Assembly (NCBI GenBank): GCA_018398585.1
Contig: JAGTTD010000009.1
Location: 8,685,193 to 8,749,192, forward strand
Source of the DNA: Simmondsia chinensis
Lineage: Eukaryota; Streptophyta; Magnoliopsida; Caryophyllales; Simmondsiaceae
DNA length: 64,000 nucleotides
Reading direction: 5' to 3'
Each line of letters begins with the position of its first letter. The stretch's first letter is position 1. Shown piece by piece: positions 60,401-64,000 of this stretch. Under the pieces are notes generated by a model. The model was given only the letters and a program-made list of their open reading frames with translations, was not told the origin of the DNA and ran no database searches. Position numbers and translations under genes: made by a program.

Positions 60401-61640
60401 TCCCATGAGGTGTCAAAGGCAATTTCGGATATCCCGATCGGAAACCCATACCGGGATGACGATTTGATTTGGCATTTCACCAAAAACAGAGTCTATTCTG
60501 TTAAATCCGGGTATTGGCTGTGGAGCTGTTCGGACAGCCCTGTTACTGTAGCAGAGGCCTCGTCCAACGATTCTATGGTCTCGAATCACGGTTTACATGT
60601 TCTTTGGTCCCTCAACGTCATTCCTAAGCTCAAACACTTCCTTTGGAGAGCTCTCATGAATGCTTTAGCTACCGCTGAGAACTTATGGAAGAGAAAAATC
60701 GGTCATAACCCTTTCTGTCCTCGTTGTGATGGGGTCGTTGAAACGGTGGAACATTTATTCTTCTTTTGTCCCTGGGCTAAAGCAACTTGGTTCGCGTCTT
60801 CGTTGGGGTACAAGCCAAATATTGAAGGCTTCAAAAGTTTGCATGACTGGTGGGACTCCATCTGTGCTAACTCGACTTTCTCCCATTATGATATTTTCAG
60901 GATTATGCTTCTTTGTTGGGAAATTTGGAAGAGTAGACGTGATTTTATTTTCAGGAACGTGCACACTCATCCCATGTCCTCCGTTATCCATGCCGACTCA
61001 GCTGCGAGGGAACTTTCCTCCCTGTTTTCAGATTCCTCTGGTCACTCTCATTTAGCTAGTTCGGGTACTATTGCTGGTAACCTCTCCTCCTCGCGTTCTG
61101 CTGCTTCCCTCTCCGCATCCGCTGGTTCGGGTGCTGCAGCGAGCTGGGCTCCCCCCCCTTTGGGTTGGATCAAAATTAACTCTGACGCAGCTTTTTCCTC
61201 CTCCTTGTGTTCGGCCACTGCCATTGTTGCACGGGATCATCATGGTAATCTCGTGGGGGGTTGGTGTGGTTCTTTCAACTCAAAATCTCCGCTTATTGGT
61301 GAAGCTCTGGCTATTAGGGCCGGTGTCTCTCTAGCGGATTCTCAAGGTTGGAAAAATGTTGTCATCGAGTCGGATTGTAAACATGCTGTTGATTTTATCC
61401 ATTATGTTGTATGCCCTGCGTGGGAATGTAGTGCTATTATTACTGATATTAGGTTGTTATAGTCGCAGGGCTCTTTTAATAATGTCTTGTTTCGTTGGGC
61501 CCCTCAGTCTTGTAATCGGGTTGCTCATTTGGTTGCCTCGTTACATTTAGGACGTAGATGTACTCATGATTAGTGGCAGGTTTGCCCACCTTCGGTCGTT
61601 TCCCTTGTAAACTCGGATCGTATTGTTATTAATGGCTAGC
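57448..61640 (+). pseudogene. LINE ORF2 (endonuclease, RT, RNase H)
   Basis: It starts MSIICWNCQGLGQPLTIQAL. Endonuclease motifs are ICWNCQG, LFLVETKN, FSGDFNSF and VGSDHSSLLL. The frame shifts near 57715 and stops at 58367-58369. RT motifs follow in shifting frames: GALKAPGPDGFPG, LISPQQSAFIKGRQIQDNI, LKIDLTKAYDQVEW (stop for W), SRGLRQGDPLSPFLFLFVMD and LFFADDCVLFF, the catalytic ADD. From 59747 a long open frame holds the zf-RVT region (WSLNVIPKLKHFLWRALMN...CPRCDGVVETVEHLFFFCPW) and RNase H (IKINSDAAF; GEALAIRAG; ESDCKHAVDFIH with acidic residues in place). At least four in-frame stops and two shifts make it non-functional. Confidence 0.9.
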
Positions 61641-61721
61641 CTCTGGGCAGTTTTAAGTTAAAAAAAAAAAATGTAAGTATTTTAGTGTTAAAAAAATGTA
61701 AATATTTTGGGCATTGTATCA

Positions 61722-61798
61722 TCAATTTACAATAAACTCTCACTCTCCTTCAAATACCTAATCCACCCATCTCAGGTTCTGCTCAGATTATTGAACCC
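61722..61798 (+). pseudogene. Partial ATPC leader copy (3' part)
   Basis: TCAATTTACAATAAACTCTCACTC matches the ATPC first exon near 62509, and the following ACCTAATCCACCCATCTCA...TTGAACCCTAA matches the duplicate at 62194-62390. It starts where the LINE's right target repeat lies, so the LINE or an earlier insertion cut this copy. Confidence 0.75.
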
Positions 61799-61801
61799 TA
61801 A

Positions 61802-62190
61802 CCCCCTGTTGGGCAACGGGGTAAAGGAGGGTAAAAGGGGGTAAATTTCTACCTCTATTTGGAAAGTTGCTCAAGGGGTAATGGGAGGTAATTTTTTACC
61901 CCCTTTTACCCCCCATTACCCCTCTTTACCCCCAATTTTTTTAACCCCCAAATTAGGGGGTAAAGGGGGTAAGGGTAATTTTTTTAAAAAATTGATATTT
62001 TTATTATTATTTTAATTATAACTCTCTTTACCCTTATCATTTACCCAATTGTCAAACAATGGTAACTCATTTACCCCTCTTTACACTTACCCCTCTTAAT
62101 TTAATATATCCAAACAAGGATAGAATATTACCTTACATTCTTCTTATTTATCCCTCTTTATCCTTCTTTACTCTATTGTCAAACAAAGCA
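61802..62190. mobile_element. Tourist-like MITE rich in TTTACCCC
   Basis: 389 bp with imperfect ~30-bp inverted ends (CCCTGTTGGGCAACGGGGTAA and, inverted from the right, CTTTGTTTGACAATAGAGTAA; about 20 of 30 positions match). It is flanked by TAA at 61799-61801 and 62191-62193. The interior repeats GGGGGTAAA/TTTACCCCC on both strands and could fold strongly. It split two ATPC leader copies. Confidence 0.72.
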
Positions 62191-62193
62191 TAA

Positions 62194-62390
62194 GTAGCTG
62201 ATTTGATGATACCCAGTTTCGCTACAGATCAAAACCCTCGACCAATTTCAAAATTAGGGCAAAAATATAATGTCTTGCTCCTTCTCTCCATCGGATTCTT
62301 CTCAAATCCTTCAATTCACAAGAAACATTCACTCTACTTGAAAATCCTAATCCACCCAATTCATCTGCTGCTCGCATCATTGAACCCCAA
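62194..62390 (+). pseudogene. Tandem duplicate of the ATPC leader and first codons
   Basis: Runs directly into the real gene copy that begins at 62391. Shared features include AGCTGATTTGATGATACCCA, CAGATCAAAACCCT and ATGTCTTGCTCCTTCTCT against the gene's ATGTCCTTTTCCTTTTCT. The duplicate's transit-peptide frame soon stops, so it is non-coding, but it places an upstream ATG in the likely leader of ATPC transcripts. Confidence 0.8.
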
Positions 62391-62465
62391 TTAGCTGATT
62401 TGATGATACCCAGTTTCATTACAGATCAAAACCCTAGATCAATTTGGAAATTAGGGCCAAAAAAG

Positions 62466-64000
62466 ATGTCCTTTTCCTTTTCTTCACCTGGGTTCTTCCC
62501 AAACCCTTCAATTTACAATAAACCCTCACTCTCTTTCAAATCCCAAATCTTCCCATTTCACTCTTCAATAGTTTATTCTTCTTCTGCCTCTTCTTCTTCA
62601 AGCTCTCCATCATATAGCCCAGTTCAGTGTGGTCTACGTGAGCTAAGAGAGAGAATCAAAACCGTAAAAAACACTCAGAAAATCACAGAGGCGATGAAGC
62701 TTGTTGCGGCTGCTAAGGTCCGGCGAGCTCAAGAAGCTGTCGTCAATGGCAGGCCCTTTGCGCAGGCACTTGCTGAAATGCTGTACCATATAAATGAAAC
62801 CCTTCAATTAGAGGACGTGGATGTTCCTTTGGCGGAAACTCGGGTTGTTCAGAAAGTTGCCCTTGTGGTAGTGTCCGGGGATCGCGGACTCTGTGGAGGT
62901 TTCAATAATGGAGTCATTAGAAAGGCCGAGGCGAGGATCGAGGAGTTGAGAAAACTAGGGGTGGATTATACTTTAATCAGTGTTGGGAAGAAGGGGAATG
63001 CTTACTTTTTTAGGCGCCCTCATATACCTGTAGACAGGTAATGAGATCTTCATCTTATCCATGGAGTTTGTATATGTGAAGTTTGCGTCTATGTCGTAGA
63101 GGGGTAAACGATTTAGCGCTCGATGAAGTAGTGGTGTCCGAAATTGATGAAGGTTTGTCTGTGTTTGTTTGTGGGGCTTGTTAAGTAAAAAGTTGAGTTC
63201 AAGTAGGCTTGACCAGCTTAACGAGCGGAGTTCAAGGTGTTTGGGTTGTTAAAATTTGAGAACAGTTTGTTAAGAGCTCGTTAAAAACTTTTTAATGTTT
63301 TGATATTAGCTTGATAATGCTCATTTGTAGCTAAAATAACGCATTAAATGACACCTACTTGATGCAAGGCAATGTCTCGGTTGTAACTTAAATAGCAGCT
63401 TGATAATGAGTTGGCCCAGCTCAATTAGATTGAAAACTCGAGTATCAAACATACTATTATCACATAGAACGTAGTTCAGAGAATGTTGAAGGTTCAACTT
63501 GAATTTGTTCTTGTTAGGACTTATCAGGCTTGAGTTCAAATAAAGAGGGTATTCAGCTTGACTTGGTTCCGTTAAACCTCTACATAAGCTCAAATGAGAC
63601 TACATCTTAATGGCAATCGGCACAGGTGGAGTCGCCTATTAGGATTATATGTTAATATATTCTTTGTTACAACTTTGTTGAAACCAAATTTGATACCTGA
63701 ATATTAGTTTGATAACCTACTATTGATTCTTTGTTTGCATGCCCAATTGGCATTAGCTAGAATAATCAGTTGAGTTTGTTGATCTATGTCTATCAGAACT
63801 CCAACTCCAACGTTGGATTTACTAATGAACTCACAAGTTCTCCTTGACACCAGGTTTATTGAGGGAGAAGGATTTCCCACAGCGAAGGAGGCACAAGCCA
63901 TTGCAGACGATGTTTTCTCGTTGTTTGTAAGCGAAGGGGTCGATAAGGTCGAGCTTTTATACACTAAGTTCGTGTCCTTGGTCCGGTCTGATCCTGTAAT
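62466..64000 (+). CDS. ATPC: ATP synthase gamma subunit, chloroplast (partial)
   Basis: The gamma subunit is the rotating central stalk of chloroplast CF1Fo ATP synthase; it is nuclear-encoded and imported. Exon 1 is 62466-63037 (donor GTAATG). Exon 2 starts at 63854 (acceptor ACACCAG) and runs off the window, with frame kept across the junction (PHIPVD-R-FIEGEGFPTAKE). The Ser-rich first ~60 residues look like a chloroplast transit peptide. The mature start ELRERIKTVKNTQKITEAMK, then VAAAKVRRAQEAVVNGRPF, VVSGDRGLCGGFNNGV and DDVFSLFVSEGVDKVELLYT are family hallmarks. An in-frame ATG at 62400 would add 22 residues of poor transit character, so 62466 is preferred. The region with the regulatory cysteine pair lies beyond the window, so ATPC1 versus ATPC2 type cannot be settled. 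Confidence 0.93.
63095..63600. repeat. Degenerate GAGCTCG-type repeat in ATPC intron 1
   Basis: Intronic stretch with AGCTTAACGAGCGGAG, GTTAAGAGCTCGTTAAAAAC and AACTCGAGTATC words, related to 13730-14170 and 1805-2150. It covers most of the 816-bp intron. Confidence 0.45.

Larger units (their letters stand above)
55493..61717 (+). mobile_element. L1-type LINE with RNase H domain
   Basis: About 6.2 kb. Direct repeats of ATCATCAATTTAC lie at 55480-55492 and 61718-61730, a plausible 13-bp target duplication. The element has a ~540-bp 5' region, an intact ORF1 (56033-57442), a decayed ORF2 (57448-61640) with endonuclease, reverse transcriptase, zf-RVT and RNase H, and an A-rich end (A11 at 61660). 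The right repeat lies ~45 bp beyond that A-run, so the precise 3' border is uncertain. Confidence 0.82.

Overview
The window is nuclear DNA of a flowering plant, most likely a eudicot. The signs are GT-AG introns in nucleus-encoded organelle genes, CACTA, Tourist and MULE-type DNA transposons, copia elements primed by initiator tRNA-Met, TRIMs, RNase H-bearing L1 LINEs and plant-type SINEs. No species can be named from sequence alone.

There are three host genes. (1) A 20-exon mitochondrial-type aconitase on the minus strand (2708-11875; spliced by hand into an uninterrupted 1003-residue protein with the three Fe-S cysteines). (2) An 8-exon minus-strand gene for an NDUFAF2/B17.2L-like complex I assembly factor (31261-39642; 166 residues), with exons as short as 43 nt and introns full of small transposons. 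(3) The 5' part of a nuclear gene for the chloroplast ATP synthase gamma subunit on the plus strand (62466 to the window end). They share an energy-organelle theme, but they are ordinary neighbours and not a cluster.

The rest is mostly transposon DNA. 12.0-14.2 kb holds degenerate repeats and a solo TRIM LTR. 14.2-22.9 kb is a short-LTR copia remnant on the minus strand, split by a 7.9-kb CACTA element (TSD TGC) with decayed TNP2-like and TNP1-like genes. 22.9-31.1 kb is AT-rich with SINEs and fold-back elements. 40.0-48.05 kb is a copia element (TSD ACAAG) with two later insertions, each with its own target duplication. 48.1-55.5 kb has solo LTRs, a complete TRIM, LINE fragments and a MULE-type MITE. 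55.5-61.7 kb is a nearly full-length LINE with intact ORF1 and broken ORF2. 61.7-62.4 kb holds tandem partial copies of the ATPC leader, one invaded by a MITE; another partial copy lies 11 kb upstream at 50.3 kb.

The most unusual feature is a retroposon with a 5S rRNA-derived head joined to an Au/TS-type SINE body: one copy at 24091-24366 with a perfect 20-bp target duplication and an older one at 1090-1327. I found no novel multi-gene system. The other noteworthy items are miniature LTR elements, nesting histories and the duplication that may have separated the ATPC gene from its original promoter.
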